Shown: positions 1-12,238, numbered from the stretch's first letter. The stretch is DNA of 64,000 bases from Beta vulgaris subsp. vulgaris (GCF_026745355.1 NC_079202.1:39454543-39518542), one strand, 5' to 3'. Made by a program: numbers and translations. The notes: generated by a model not told the origin, from the sequence alone.

Positions 1-72
1 AATTTCACGGCAATCCATTAGATCTAGTATCCCGGATTGTAACCTGTAGAAATTCCCCCTCTAAAAGAGGAG

Positions 73-175
73 AAAAACCCTGTCTTTCGAAGGAGGTCGA
101 AAAACCTTGTCTTTCGAAGGAGATCGAAAAACCTTTTCTTACGAAGGAGATCGAAAACCCTTTCTTTCGAGGGAG
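73..175. repeat. 27-bp tandem repeat, about 3.8 copies
   Basis: Three full units (73-99, 100-126, 127-153) and a partial fourth (154-175) share the core CTTTCGAAGGAGATCG with a few substitutions. The unit is a multiple of three, so the minus strand reads open through it with a repeating nine-residue FFDLLRKTR-like peptide. I regard that 68-codon frame as a by-product of the repeat, not a gene. The rest of 1-820 is AT-rich and shows no gene. Confidence 0.85.
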
Positions 176-820
176 AAATCGTTATTGGAAACCTAAAAAC
201 AAATAAAAAACAAAGGTGGGGGCTTTCCAACGGTAAAAACCGATGGAAGCCCCTTTAAAAATCAACAATGGAAGCTAGGGTTTTTGAAAATAGAGAGGAG
301 AGAGGGGAGAGAAAAAGCGTACAATTCATTTTGTAATTAGTTTATAATTCGTTCATGGTTTTCCTGCTCTCCATTTCGTTTGTTAAATTATTGTTTTGTA
401 ATTGTTCTTGTATATTGTTGTTGCTGACTGATTTTTTTTTAATTAATTTCTAATCAACTGATCCGAGGAAGGAGTGAAATTCGAATCAGTTAAATTAACT
501 GATCTGGTTTTCACCCTTCACCAGAATAGTTGAGTATTATCTGATCTGGTAGTGAACAGGATAAATTAATTTTTGTGATCCTCTCTCTCTTTAACTGATC
601 CAGTTCATTGTCGGATTAGTTAAGTCCATTTAAATTGGATCAGTTAGATTTTCTTTCAGTAGTGCAACGATACACTTCATTGACAGTTTTGCTATACATT
701 TATGGAATTATTATTGGATTTTTGTAGACGATTCAACAAAGATATGATTTTCTCAAAATTATTTAATGATATACGCTCTCCTAGGAGGTTGCAGATTCAG
801 CAAATAAACAACACCTATTA

Positions 821-1144
821 GAACATCTTCAATGGTTAGCTAATTAACAAATTAGCTTATCATGCCACATATGATTCATAGCTAATCATCATCTTAGCTA
901 GTTCATGCATCAATGGTTAGCTACTAGCTAGATTTTTAAATGATAACTAATCATCATTCTAGCTAGTTCATACCATACTTGTCACCTTTTTTATTTGGCA
1001 AGTTTATCTTCTAGCAAATTAGGTCTATGGAGCTAATTAGCTAAGCTAAGCTAATTACCTAAAACAACTCTAATGGTTAAGCTAATAGTTAGGAATTTAT
1101 AAAATTTGCCAGCAAGTCCCTAGCTACTACCATTGGAAATGCTC
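821..1144. mobile_element. Tourist/PIF-Harbinger-type MITE
   Basis: The ends are imperfect inverted repeats (GAACATCTTCAATGGTTAGC on the left; the right end read on the minus strand begins GAGCATTTCCAATGGTAG). They are flanked by a TTA direct repeat at 818-820 and 1145-1147, the 3-bp duplication typical of PIF/Harbinger elements. The 324-bp interior is AT-rich, with many short GCTAATTAGCTA-like inverted motifs, and has no coding capacity. Confidence 0.8.
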
Positions 1145-1147
1145 TTA

Positions 1148-2950
1148 TACTGTTAAATTTGTTTCAATAGTTATATCGTAAAATGAAATTATTTGATTAA
1201 GTTAATTAGATTGTATTTCCTTTTTTATTTAATATCAATAGTAGATATCGTATGCCTTTTCGTTCATATAATTATCTTTTCTCTTAGGGACAAAACCATT
1301 GTTTCCAGAATGAAATCCAATCTAATCATCACAATTAGATAAAAATGATGAAAGAGAAGTTCATTCACATGATCACATCAATTCTAACAGAATTCAAGCA
1401 GCTTAGAATCATTTTGGCAAAGCATTTTATATCTGTTTAAATTTATTACGGACATCCTTACGCGAAACTACCATAAGTCCGTCTCAGATATCACCTAACC
1501 GATCATAAATATTTTCTGATGTTTAAGATTTTTACAGAATCATTTTGCCTCATCATGAAATTCTCAATTCATCATCATCGGCTATAAGACAAAAATGAGC
1601 ACTGCAGTTCCTTCTTTAGGTTGCTCTTGTTCCTCTGCTGAATCCTTGTCTCTCAAAACGTCTTCCTTATCTATATATCGTACTTTCAAACTATTTTCAT
1701 ATTAAAATATGAAAACAATTGATTCACGTATATTTTGATGGATTTGTTTCAAGGTACTCCCTTCGTTTTTTTTTGTAATTGCTACATTTTTCTTAAATGA
1801 TTGTTTCTTTTTAATTGCAATATTTTCGTTATTTGGGGGACTTGGCCAACTATAAAGTAATCTATATGATACTATAAAGCAATGAGGATTTGCTTAGGTG
1901 TCATGACTACGTTTGAAATGTTGAAGTGTCAAGCCTTTGTATAAACTTCAAACTTAAATACGGATGACGTGTCATGCTTTTGATAAAATACACGTGTCGT
2001 GATCTTCTTAGCTAAGATATGCAATCATGAAATTAATTATGATCATTTAGATCAGGAAAGCCAAAAATAATTTGCAAAGTTCAAGCCCATAATAAAAACT
2101 TTCCTTTGATATATCATCTCATATCCAAAATTTGAGAGGGAATATACAAGAATATGCTTTACTAAATCTTTTTGTAATTCATATCCTTCAATCAAGGATC
2201 ATATCAATAGTTTTCAAAATGGTAAATAATGAAAGAAAAACTTCAGTAAATCAATCTAATATACAAGAGCTAGCTTTGCCAAAGAATTTTCATAATTCAT
2301 CTACTGCTAGCTTTATAATAATTTGGAGAAAGGCGAAGAAATCGAAGAGGAGATGATGTTGTTGTATAGATAAAGACTTGAGGCTTAGAGTTTATGATTT
2401 TGAGAAGAAGATGAGTATCATTTTGTTTAGCTAGGATCGATTTATATTTATTTTTTTGAGGAAAAAGATCGATTTATTAATAATATATGGATGAGACTAA
2501 CAATTATAAATTGATGTTATCTAATGTTTTATTAGTTTAAGATTATAAGTGATATTTTTTAACATGGTACATAAAAAATTGTTTTGATTGCTAAAATTAT
2601 AAATTGATAATTAGATTATCAGCTAATTTCGGGATATATGAGATATAAGCGTACTGAAAAGTGCTGAGATTTTTTTTTCCGATTTTTATTGAATTGTTAC
2701 TTACAATTTACATCATATAGTTTGCGAAATGATATTTACAATTTTATAGAATAGTTCGACTTTTGAAACTTCAATCGTAATATAGTAATATTTTGACATT
2801 AATCTAATTATTAAAATTGAAAATTCTTTTTAGAGGCTTAATTTTTAAGATTAAAATAAGGAATAATCTAAATTATATTGATCTCTTAGCATGATCTCAT
2901 AATGTAAACAATAGCAATTAATATGATGCACGTCATTTTCATAATAATGT
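1148..2950. other. AT-rich intergenic DNA, no gene seen
   Basis: No frame here looks like a conserved protein. The 74-codon frame at 2132-2356 has low complexity and no recognisable motif. Around 1755-1850 there is a stretch resembling one end of a Stowaway MITE (TACTCCCTTCG), but I find no partner end. Confidence 0.6.
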
Positions 2951-2951
2951 A

Positions 2952-3014
2952 GGGTCTGTTCTCCCCAGCTTATTGTCAGTTCAGTCCAGCTCAGTTCAGT
3001 TCAGTTCAACTCCA
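2952..3014. mobile_element. Fragment of AACTGAA-rich MITE family
   Basis: GGGTCTGTTCTCCCCAGCTT followed by TCAGTTCAG repeats resembles the ends of the elements at 17919-18107 and 59301-59454. Only one end is present, so this is probably a truncated copy. Confidence 0.5.
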
Positions 3015-3057
3015 TTTTTTTATAACCATTTTGTTAAATATTATTATTATGTTGGTA

Positions 3058-3340
3058 CTTCCTCCGTTTCCTAAAGATCTTCCCACTTACTGTTCCTACA
3101 GATACCAAGGAAAATCAAGTTGTGTTGGGCATGGTGTGAGTAAAGTAGGAGAGAGAAAGGGGTTAAGATAAATAAACAAATAAAAAAGGGGTTAAAGTAG
3201 GAGAAAGAAAGGGAGTAAAATTGAATTAATAATGTAATAGTGGACCATATGATAGTGACATGAGAGGGTAAATAGGGAAATTTGTTTTGCCAAATAAGAA
3301 ATAAAGCAAAAGTGGGAAGATCTTTAGGAAACGGAGGGAG
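3058..3340. mobile_element. Stowaway-type MITE
   Basis: The terminal inverted repeats exceed 30 bp and match almost perfectly: left CTTCCTCCGTTTCCTAAAGA, right end on the minus strand CTCCCTCCGTTTCCTAAAGA. TA dinucleotides at 3056-3057 and 3341-3342 are the Stowaway (Tc1/mariner) duplication. A second copy of the family is at 37403-37717. The interior is non-coding and matches that copy. Confidence 0.92.
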
Positions 3341-3364
3341 TATAATTTATTTTACTAATTTCTC

Positions 3365-3381
3365 TTATTATTATTATTATA

Positions 3382-3427
<46 letters not shown>
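3365..3427. repeat. (ATT)n microsatellite
   Basis: A near-perfect run of ATT/TTA trinucleotides just right of the Stowaway MITE. The AT-rich DNA up to about 3600 carries further interrupted TTA runs. No gene is visible between here and 3788. Confidence 0.9.
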
Positions 3428-3428
<1 letters not shown>

Positions 3429-3787
3429 TAAATATTATTAAATCTAATTATTAAAATAGTTAATTTGCTTGTTAGATATCATTGTTATTATGTATCAAGT
3501 ATTAATATATTAATACAAATAATATAAAAATAATAATTATTAATTATCATTATTATAATTAATTATTATTATTATTAATTTTTGAGAAAAATTTTTTATA
3601 CTATTTCTATCAACTTTTTGAAAAAATATAGGTGGGTCATGTGATCCACCATGGCATTAACTGTTTAAACTACTAAACACACGGGTTATAAGTCAGTATC
3701 TAAAATAATCTCAATACATGATTATGAAATCTTAAATCACAAGTTAATAATCAACACCATGATTTTAGGACAAACTTCTTAAAATCT

Positions 3788-4117
3788 TTGATTTATGAGA
3801 CAAAACATTTCCTTTGCAGTATGCACGATGCACGGGAAGTTACTGTTATTTCCGGAAGCAATGTCGGAGAAAAAATATTTATCCCAAGAATGACATTAAT
3901 CCCGTCTAACTTAACTAAATTTCCTATAAGATTTATGAGAGACGGTAATTTCCTTTATTTAATGATTTGTTTTGCTATGACTATAAATAAAAGTCAAGGA
4001 CATACTATATCTCATGTAAGCATGTATCTTCCGATACCTGTTTTCAGCCATGGACAATTTTATGTTATCGTTTTCAGAATTACGAGCAAAAAAGGTCTCA
4101 AGATTCCTTCTGTTTGA
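3788..4117 (+). pseudogene. Helitron helicase C-terminal remnant
   Basis: The frame from about 3825 reads like the C-terminal end of the Helitron Rep/helicase (Pif1-type) protein. It contains VISGSNVGEKIFIPRMT, then FAMTINKSQGHTISHV (the conserved TINKSQG helicase motif), then YLPIPVFSHGQFYVIVFRITSKKG. About 100 residues remain of a protein that is normally well over 1000. The first 12 or so codons do not resemble the family and are probably junk before the truncation point. The stop lies 235 bp before a Helitron 3' terminus on the same strand, the expected arrangement. No Rep domain or 5' end was found upstream. Confidence 0.88.
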
Positions 4118-4321
4118 TAAAGAACATTATTTGCGTGCAAATACACCAAATGTAGTTTACAAGGAAGTGTTCGCAAACATATAAATTGATTTGGAAATTT
4201 TATTTGTGATTTTTGTTCATCAGCACTCCTACTTTATGTTTTATGAATTTGTGTAATATGGGAAGTTAAGTTAATGTTATTATGTGACTTCCTTTAACGA
4301 TGTAATAAAGCAATAAATATT

Positions 4322-4352
4322 CCCGTGCATTATGCACGGGTCTTAATACTAG
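4322..4352 (+). mobile_element. Helitron 3' terminus (hairpin plus CTAG)
   Basis: CCCGTGCA-TTA-TGCACGGG forms an 8-bp stem with a 3-nt loop. Eight bases later the sequence ends in CTAG (4349-4352) followed by T, which is the canonical Helitron 3' end in an A/T target. It belongs with the helicase remnant at 3788-4117. The 5' end is not identified. Confidence 0.88.
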
Positions 4353-4427
4353 TATTATAATATTTCTTTTTCTCTTTTTCCACCCAAAAGTACTACTTTT
4401 GCACTTTTCTCCATTATTTTACATTAA

Positions 4428-4788
4428 GGCTCCGTTTGGTAGGGCGTAAAACATTTTCCCGGAAAGTTGTTTTCCTCTATTTTCAGTTTTACATTGTTTG
4501 GTTGGCAAAAGATTGTAAAACCATTTTCCTTTGGGGTAAAATTACTCTCCCAATGATGGAAAGCCATTTTCCTTTCAAAATGAAGGGAAAACTATTTTCC
4601 TTATCTCTCTTGTACACTCCTCTCACTACCTCCTTACTTTCCCTTTCATTTTTCTTTCATTTCATCATTTTTCTTACGTCGAACCAAACAACGGAAAACT
4701 AATTTTGGAATTGTGTTTTCGATTGTAAATTGTTTTCCATGAAAATCATTTTACATTGAAAATATTTTACGCCCTACCAAACGGAGCC
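4428..4788. mobile_element. Tourist/PIF-type MITE
   Basis: Perfect inverted ends of more than 20 bp (GGCTCCGTTTGGTAGGGCGT at the left; the same on the minus strand at the right) are flanked by TAA at 4425-4427 and 4789-4791. The 361-bp interior has further inverted symmetry around ATTTTCC/GGAAAAT. The 88-codon frame inside is not a gene. Confidence 0.9.
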
Positions 4789-5155
4789 TAAATAGGCTAA
4801 AAAGTAACATCCAAAAAGCCTGAAAGTGACATTACGTAAATTGTTGAGCATACAACAATGTAGCAATTAAAAAAACGAGAGGAGATTTTTTAAAATTAAC
4901 TTTTTTTCTAGAGAAGAATTTATTGTTAGAAACCTGCTTATAAAACATAAAAACAAACTTTAAACAAAAATTATTTTGCGAGAAGAAACCTTATGTCGGA
5001 TTCTGATCGTTGACCAAAAATTCTGGCATTAACCATGTCATATGCAACATTGCAAGACATGTGACTTTTAAAACCCAAAAAATACATTTCAACTGCTGTT
5101 TTTCTCTCTTTCTTCTCTCTCCTGTGCAAGATGTTGAGGATAACAATCAAATAAT

Positions 5156-5837
5156 GGTCAGTTTGGATAGTAGCATTTCATTTCAAATGATGGAATTTGT
5201 CTAAATATTGTGTTTGGATAGTCTAAGTATTTGGATTTGTATTTGCTCCAATTTCATGCCTTTAATAATATAAGCACATTTTTTAGGATTTGAAATCCCT
5301 TCTCAAATCCACATATTTTGAAATCCAACCACACCATCTCTTCATCCGATCAATTTCTCATTCCTTCTATGTATCTATCTTCTTTCCCCTTTCTCTTTCC
5401 TAGTCCTAGATCACCATTAAAGCTCCAATAAGCTTTGATTTTTAGCTAAAAGTTACTAATGAATTGAAGATGGTGATGAAACTGATGAATCGGAGAAGGA
5501 AATCAGTAGATGAGAATTCTTATTTTTGTTTACAACGATAGAAAAATTGAAAGTGACAAGATTCTTCTTTTATTGGGATAGATAATCAATTGATTAGAGA
5601 CAGGAAAAAAATGATTTTTGGGGAAAACGGAAGGAGGAAGGAACTCAGTGAAATAGAGGAGGAACTTAAAGGAGGAGAGAGATGAAAAAAGTTGGGGTTC
5701 TTTTTCATTTTTTTTGAAATGATGAATTTTACATTTTTGTTTTTTCCAAACATATGCTTTAGATTTAAATGTGAGGATTTAAAATTAGTTATTTGAAATT
5801 AAGCAATTGAAATGAATGTATCTATCCAAACACGACC
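5156..5837. mobile_element. MITE-like element with imperfect TIRs
   Basis: The left end GGTCAGTTTGGATAGTAGCA and the right end read on the minus strand (GGTCGTGTTTGGATAGATAC) are similar inverted repeats continuing into CATTTCATT. TAA occurs just outside both ends, one base off on the left, so the duplication is uncertain. The interior of about 680 bp is non-coding. The gap 4792-5155 holds nothing recognisable. Confidence 0.62.
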
Positions 5838-6080
5838 TAAAGTGAATTCATACAATTGTATGAAAACGGCTAGTTGTTTATATAACTGCGAGTGGATGAA
5901 TTCATACAATTGTTGTTGATTAGCCTAAAGAATAACAAAATTGCTCCTTGTTTGTATCAAATTTAAGGGAAGGTTGAATGTTAACTATCTTTTATTTAAA
6001 TTGATGGACCACGTACCATTAAAGTCTTATATTGTATTACTAGTTCGTTTGTTAAACAACTTTAAATCATAATATTAGCT

Positions 6081-8253
6081 ACTGTTGTCAAATTGGTTGA
6101 AAATCGATGGTTAAACTGCAAACTGATGACCAATTGAACTGAATAAATTGAACTGAGTTAACCCATAATTGAAAAGTTTAAAACCGATAAGTTAATCAGA
6201 TTAAAGTAAACTGCAATTAACTAAACATAAACTGAATTGAAAGTAAACAGAAAGCAAACTAAACTGAAATTAACTGCACTGAAAACTGATTTAAACTGAA
6301 CTGAATTGAACTGAAAAGGAACTGAATTTAACTGAAAATTGTTTCAAACTGTTTATAACTCAACTAAATCAAACAGTTTTTAACTAAACTGTATAAAACT
6401 GGATAAAACTATTTCAAACTGATACCGAACCAAACTGAATTAAATTGTACAGTATAAAACTATCTCAAACTAAACTGTTTCAAAATGTAACAACTAATTT
6501 CGTAATTTTTTTAATTTACCTAATTTATTGGCGTACAATGATATGACACCTTAATAAATAATAACTACGCGAAGATAAAAACACATTATTTCAATTTTCA
6601 ACTACTGTTTGTATTGCCTATTGGCTAAAGAGGACAAAAACTGGCTCGGCCCATGGGGAACCCGCATCTGACCCAAACCCAAGCTATTCCGAGCCGAGAG
6701 TGGAAGGATAAAAAGTCGACTCAATCCAACCCAACTTCTACACGTGCCCAGTTGTACTCGCGGAAAATGGAAACCCAAACTGAATTCAACAAATTCGATC
6801 TGATGTAGCAAGGAGTTAAGGATGGCTTTGAACTTACATTCAACTTGTTACAACTTGTTTTAGTCTACATTGCAATTGAAATGAGTGAACTAAAGAAGTA
6901 CAAAATTTACATCTAAATGTTTCCCAACAAAAAAAAGTCATACAACTAATGCAAATTAGTCTTTCTTTTACTCCATTCCGCTTTCTTTTACCACCCTAAT
7001 CTCTAGCGACTTAATCTCATGTCCTAAAACATCAACTATTGATATTTCTTCGATTGAAATCAAAGATACAAATTCACCCATATAATGAACAATAGAAAGT
7101 ATAAGTGTATAACCACAACATTCGACCTCAAAAAAAATTGAACTGCAGGTTAGCCCTTAATATGCGAGAAAGAAGAAGCAAATTTAAGGGGAAAAATCTT
7201 CAAATCCACCTATAATAGCAAAAAGTGTAAGTTAAAACGGCGAAAATTTCATAATGAAATTAGATCCATAGTTCTCGTACTAAAACTAATTAAAGAGAAA
7301 GTAATATAAATTTCCGCAATAAAAAATTAGAAATTTATTGATTACCCACCTATACTGAATTTTGTCACATTATAATCGTATTAGCTTGTGTTTATCGACT
7401 TTAATCATCATTATCATCACTATTTATTATAATCATACATCATTTTAAATCATCATCACCTTGATCACCGTCAATCATCAAGTCATCCTTAATAGTAACA
7501 AGTTAATATACGCATTGGAAAAATATAAAAAGCGTAACGTTACATAGTAACATTACTAATTTATCGTACATAATTACATTTAGTATCAGTAACATAATTA
7601 TGATCAACATAGAAATGAACGATGACTAGACATTCTATAATGAATAATTTGAAATTAAAATTTTGAATATCACCCAAATATACTGTCGAACCTTCGATAA
7701 AACAATTTCACAGTAAACTTAGTAACTTTCAAATATGCTTTTGTAGACAAATATAAACACGTCTATTGAATCTTGATGGTATCGGTGGTTCCAACAAGTT
7801 TTAACTGATATAACAAAAGTCCATCCAAGTTCTTTTTTTTTTGTAACAGGTAAGCTTTTGACCCGAGACATGAAGAGATAAAAAGATGCATATGGCATAA
7901 CCGATATCAAACTCCACTCGAGTTGATGATTAAGAAATTGAAATTAACTAAATCCAAACTAAAAATAACTGTTTAACTGATAGTATTAGGTAAATAAATC
8001 AATTGTTTAAACCAAAACTGTACGAGTCGAGCCAAAAGACAATTGTAAACTGGAACTGAACTGAAAATTATTGAATTAATTGTATGGATTGCAAATGAAA
8101 TCGAAAAAGTTTAAACTGAATCAATTAAGCTGAAAAAAAACAAATTGAATTAACTAAATGGAGTAAGCTTAATTGTTTAGTTTGAACCAGATTTGAACTG
8201 GGTAACTGAATTGACAGCATTAATTTTAGCCAAACAGTTTGGCAACAACATTA
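6081..8253. mobile_element. Possible large non-autonomous DNA element with AACTGAA subterminal repeats
   Basis: Both ends are packed with degenerate AACTGAA/TTGAACTG motifs (6081-6490 and 7930-8220). The outermost sequences CTGTTGTCAAATTGGTTG (left) and CAAACAGTTTGGCAACAA (right) are imperfect inverted repeats, matching at about 14 of 18 positions. The centre is AT-rich, with a short GC-richer patch at 6640-6790, and contains no protein I recognise. I could not define a target duplication, so this is a suggestion, not a firm element. Confidence 0.4.
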
Positions 8254-8276
8254 ACAATTCACTAGAACACTTTTTA

Positions 8277-9111
8277 GAGCACCATTACTCACAATCTTAA
8301 AAACAATCATCCCACTCTCTTTCTAATTTTCTCTTTGTAAAAAATAACATTCCACAATCTTTTTCCACTCATCTTCTTAACAATGAACTAAAAAAAGATC
8401 ATCCCAACTACTTTTTCCTCTTTCTCTTGCTTTTTAACCCCACCCAACTACTTTTGCTCTCTTGTCACCCCACAACTATTATACAATATTTTTATTATTT
8501 ACTTTTTAATAATATGAAATATTCATTACTAATTGATAAAAAATTAATTAAATAAATACATCATTAGTATTTTTGGTATTAAATAAATTAAATGCACAAA
8601 AAAAATAGTTTTTTTAGAGTTGAAAAGTGAAAGATAATTCATATAAAATAAGCAAAATTATAGAAAATCAATAAATAGCTAGAAAGAAAATTGTCCAAAA
8701 TATTACAAAATGGGTCTCTATATGTAGATCTCGCAAAAATAGAGCCATTGGTAATTTTTTTATTTTTTTTGGCTTTGTATTTTTTAAGATATTGCATTTT
8801 TAATATTTGTAATGTATTATTTGTCTCTCCTGTCAGAATTTGACAAGTGTCAAATTCTGATGCACGCGTCAAAAAATCTGACAAGCGCGTCATAAATCTG
8901 TCAAAATTATTATTTTTTTTTGCTTTTTTTCCAGCCAAAACGTTGCGTTTTGGCTAAGGTCCCACTCCTGATCATCTTTTCACTCACCCATCCCTTTTTT
9001 TTTCCCAATCATCCACATTCATCCCACAATCTTATTCTCAATCACCATTAAGATCCTTTTTTGTAAGATCATCTACTTGATCTTATTTTTCAATTGTGAG
9101 TAAGGGTGCTC
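8277..9111. mobile_element. PIF/Harbinger-type non-autonomous element
   Basis: Inverted ends GAGCACCATTACTCACAAT and, on the minus strand, GAGCACCCTTACTCACAAT are flanked by TTA at 8274-8276 and 9112-9114. At 835 bp it is long for a MITE. The interior is AT-rich, with a tract around 8840-8900 containing three copies of TCTGACAAG/TGTCA-like motifs. It contains no transposase. Confidence 0.82.
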
Positions 9112-9668
9112 TTAGTTCTTCCACGAGAGAGAAAAGCAGGGGGATGTGAAGAAATAGAGGGGGAAAACGTACAAGGCTTTTCACGTGTTGAATTTTCTAG
9201 GCAACTGGTTTTAGTGAATAATTGAACAAAAACTCCATCAGACATTTATGGATTTTCTTGGTTTTTCACGAGCACGAGAGAGAGAAAAGCTTGTGTTTTT
9301 TGGGGGAAGGGATGAAGTCGTAAAACAGAGGAAAAAAAAGGGTAAAAAGAAAGTGGCTTTTTTGGGTTAAAAAAATTCACGTGTCTTGTACATGATATGA
9401 TCAAGGTCGAAAATTTGAGTCAATTATCCAGAGTTCGACATAAAGGTTTGTTCTCACATCATAGTAAAATTAGTAAAATTAGCAAATTATAAGGTGGTTT
9501 TTTTTACAAAATTTATGTTTTATTAGTTGATTTCTGACAAAAAAAAAACTTTCAGAAAAAATTTAATTGATAACTAATGAAATTATTAGTCAAAGTTTTG
9601 CCTTTACAAGTTTGAAAGTTAAATTTTTACAATTAGTTTTGGGCAAAGGACATGTATGTTCAAAGGTA

Positions 9669-9929
9669 CTTCCTCCGTTTAGAAATAGTTGCGCCATTTC
9701 TATTTATGCACTATTCACATCTTACACTTAAATTGTCTTTGGTGATTTATATTTTAGGAAAAACAAAGTCATGTGTGGTCTTGTTAGATTTGTTTCGATG
9801 TAAATTTTTTTTAATATAATTTTTTTTTATAATTTTTACTTATTGATAAATAAAGATATTAATGGTTGAAATCATACATCGGCATGCGTGAAAGTTAGAA
9901 ATGGTGCAACTATTTCTAAATGGAGGAAG
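9669..9929. mobile_element. Stowaway-type MITE
   Basis: Inverted ends of about 30 bp (CTTCCTCCGTTTAGAAATAG left; CTTCCTCCATTTAGAAATAG on the minus strand at the right) with TA at 9667-9668 and 9930-9931. The interior is non-coding. It is a different family from 3058-3340, although the first bases are shared. The flanks 9115-9666 and 9932-10183 hold no gene that I can see. Confidence 0.9.
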
Positions 9930-10183
9930 TATATATTATAAGCAAAAAAAATAGTTTTAGAATCATATCGAAGTAAAAAAAATTCAAGTATCACTACCCG
10001 ACCCAAAAAGCTAGATAGCCAATTTTACGAGTATCCACAAAATCCACTACATGAACTACGACAGCTAATACGAAGTACATCACCTACTTTGTCAAACAAG
10101 CCGTTGAAACAACGATAAGGGAATTTGTAATAATCAACAAAGGACACACATAAAGATATAATTTGCTCATTGAAAGAACTTTT

Positions 10184-10356
10184 TGATAGAATATAAACTA
10201 TATTAGGATAATATTTTGTATTTGGATATAGTTTAGAGAAATATTCTTCTCCTAAGATTCGATTTCCTAATCATAATAGGAATACCTTAATGTGTAATCT
10301 ATAAATATTGATAAATGGATTCACTCCCCGATTATGGGAGTTTACACAATCTAACA
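10184..10356 (+). repeat. Copia 5' LTR
   Basis: 173 bp, starting TGATAGAATATAAACTATAT and ending CACAATCTAACA, immediately followed by a primer-binding site. The first 48 bp recur at 14083-14130 with one difference (AAACT versus AAATT). Confidence 0.9.
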
Positions 10357-10368
10357 TGGTATCGAGCC
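10357..10368 (+). promoter_or_regulatory. Copia primer-binding site
   Basis: TGGTATCGAGCC directly abuts the LTR. It matches the initiator-Met tRNA 3' end complement (TGGTATCAGAGCC) with one base missing. Confidence 0.85.
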
Positions 10369-10467
10369 TACTATAATCCTCTAGAATTTTTTTCTTTTTC
10401 GATCCTTCCCTGCGGTCGGCACTCTCCGCCGACCACCACAGCTTCCGCACCATGTGCTCCTTGCTCC

Positions 10468-11640
10468 ATGACCAACGACAGTGATTCGAAACCCAGCGAC
10501 CCTAACCCTCCTCGCCCTCCTCCACCCACGGCTACCTCCTCTTACCATCCTGCCCTCTCTGTCAGCAACATTAAGAATGATATCCTTTTGATTCTTGATC
10601 GCGAGAAGGTTCAGTATTCGAATTGAGTCGAGCTTTTTGAGATTCACTATCACGCCTACGATGTTCTCGACCATATTGATCCAAGCCACCCACGCCCTCC
10701 TAACATGTCTGAGGCTCTCTGTCAACGCCTCGATTCGGTTGTCAAAAAGTGGATTTTCGGGACAATATCTGCTGATCTCTTACAACCATATTGTATCGTG
10801 GCTCTTCGGCGCAGGAAACCTGGGATCGTCTCAAAGCCATATTCCAGGACAATAAAAACACCCGAGCGGTGTATCTTGAAAATCAATTCAATATGTTGCA
10901 CCTGTCCAATTTCACCGACATCACCACATACTATCAGTAATTAAAAAATCTACGTGACCAGCTTGCCAACGTCGATCAAACAATGTCGGACCAAAAATTG
11001 GTGCTACACCTTGTCTCGAGTCTTGTTAATACGGATTTTGATAACGTTGCCTCCATGATCCAACAGTCCGACCCACTACATTCCTTCGAAACTGCTCGTT
11101 CGCGACTCCTACTAGAAGAATCTCGGCTTGCCAACGATCCCACTGCCCGCGCCACCTCCTTCGTGGCTGCTACTGCTGACTCGGCAGGCCCTCGTGCACC
11201 GCCCCCGCAGCACCTCCCGGCTCCCTCCGGCCAACCTACCAGCGATCGTGGCTGTGGCCGCGGTCACGGCGGCGGGAGAGGTGGCCGCAACGGCCGACGC
11301 CGTGGCCGCGGTGGCAGCTGCACCCACACTCCACTGCACACCCAGCAGCAGCAAAGTCGCGGCTTTCTTCAACAATATAGTGGGTCGGCCTCCTCTCAAG
11401 TTCACAAACGTGGGCTGCGTTCCAAGCATGGCAGCAGCGTCAGTGGGCCGGACCCCCAGTGCACTATCCCACAGCAGCCACTACCCAAGGGCAACCCAGG
11501 CCCATGCCACACACTACGGCAAAGCCCACGTATGCCCCTCCTCAGGCCTACGTGACTGGCCCTCAGTACTACGGGCCTCCTACGATGCCTACTGACCTTG
11601 GGAATGCATTCTCCACTATGACGCTTCAACAACCTGATGG
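10468..11640 (+). pseudogene. Copia gag (UBN2-type), broken
   Basis: The probable start is the ATG at 10468 (MTNDSDSKPSDP), followed by a proline-rich leader. After an in-frame TGA at 10624-10626, where the family normally has tryptophan, the same frame continues as ELFEIHYHAYDVLDHI and WIFGTISADLL, which are typical of the plant copia gag (UBN2) domain. Further on, 10983-11150 reads MSDQKLVLHLVSSL and FETARSRLLLEE, the usual C-terminal half. A Gly/Arg-rich stretch follows (11240-11330). The frame shifts at least twice, and no CCHC knuckle was recognised. Confidence 0.8.
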
Positions 11641-12238
11641 TACTTGGTATATGGACTCTAGTGCAACATCTCACATGACCCACTCCTCAAGTACTCTCAT
11701 GCCCTTTGTTTAATTTGAGCACTAAAAATCATATTTTGGTTGGTAATGGCAATTGCATTACAATTACGGGTTATGGTCATACCACCCTCCCCACTCAACC
11801 CCTGCATCTTCGCGATGTCTATCTTGCCCCCCAAATAAGTAAGAACTTAATTTCCGTTCGTAAATTCACTCATGATAATTCTGTGTCTATCGAATTTGAT
11901 CCTTGTGGTTTCACTGTGAAGGACCTTCACACGGGGATCATTCTAACGAGATGTTAGAGCACCGGGGATCTCTATCCAGTCACTCACGCCCAATCATCCA
12001 CTTATCTTGCCACATCCCTTGCTGCTATTACACCCACGACTTGGCATGACCGTCTAGGCCACCCAGGCGTGCAGTCTATTAATTTCCTTAGGCACAATAA
12101 TTTTATAGTTTGTAATAAGGAGCATGACTCCAGTTTTTGTCACTCTTGTCAAATTGGAAAACATATAAAATTACCTTTTTTTGATTCAACTACTTATACT
12201 GCCAATGCTTTTGATATAGTTCATGCTGATTTATGAAC
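11640..12238 (+). pseudogene. Copia protease and GAG_pre-integrase region, broken
   Basis: At 11640-11690 the sequence reads GTWYMDSSATSHMT, the copia aspartic protease active site in which the usual D-S/T-G-A is D-S-S-A, so the active-site glycine is lost. The frame continues through HILVGNGNCITITGYG and LHLRDVYLAPQISKNLISV. After a stop, 12041-12230 reads WHDRLGHPG and CHSCQIGKH, the GAG_pre-integrase zinc-binding segment. It ends at ADL followed by TGA and a run of ten C (12239-12248), where the integrase core should begin. Confidence 0.85.

Noticed and set aside
6602..6811. 69-codon minus frame in the GC-richer patch
   Set aside because: No similarity to a known protein is apparent, there are no neighbours, and it lies within a probable repeat.
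8639..8938. 99-codon minus frame with Lys-rich start
   Set aside because: It lies wholly inside the TTA-flanked element at 8277-9111 and is low in complexity.
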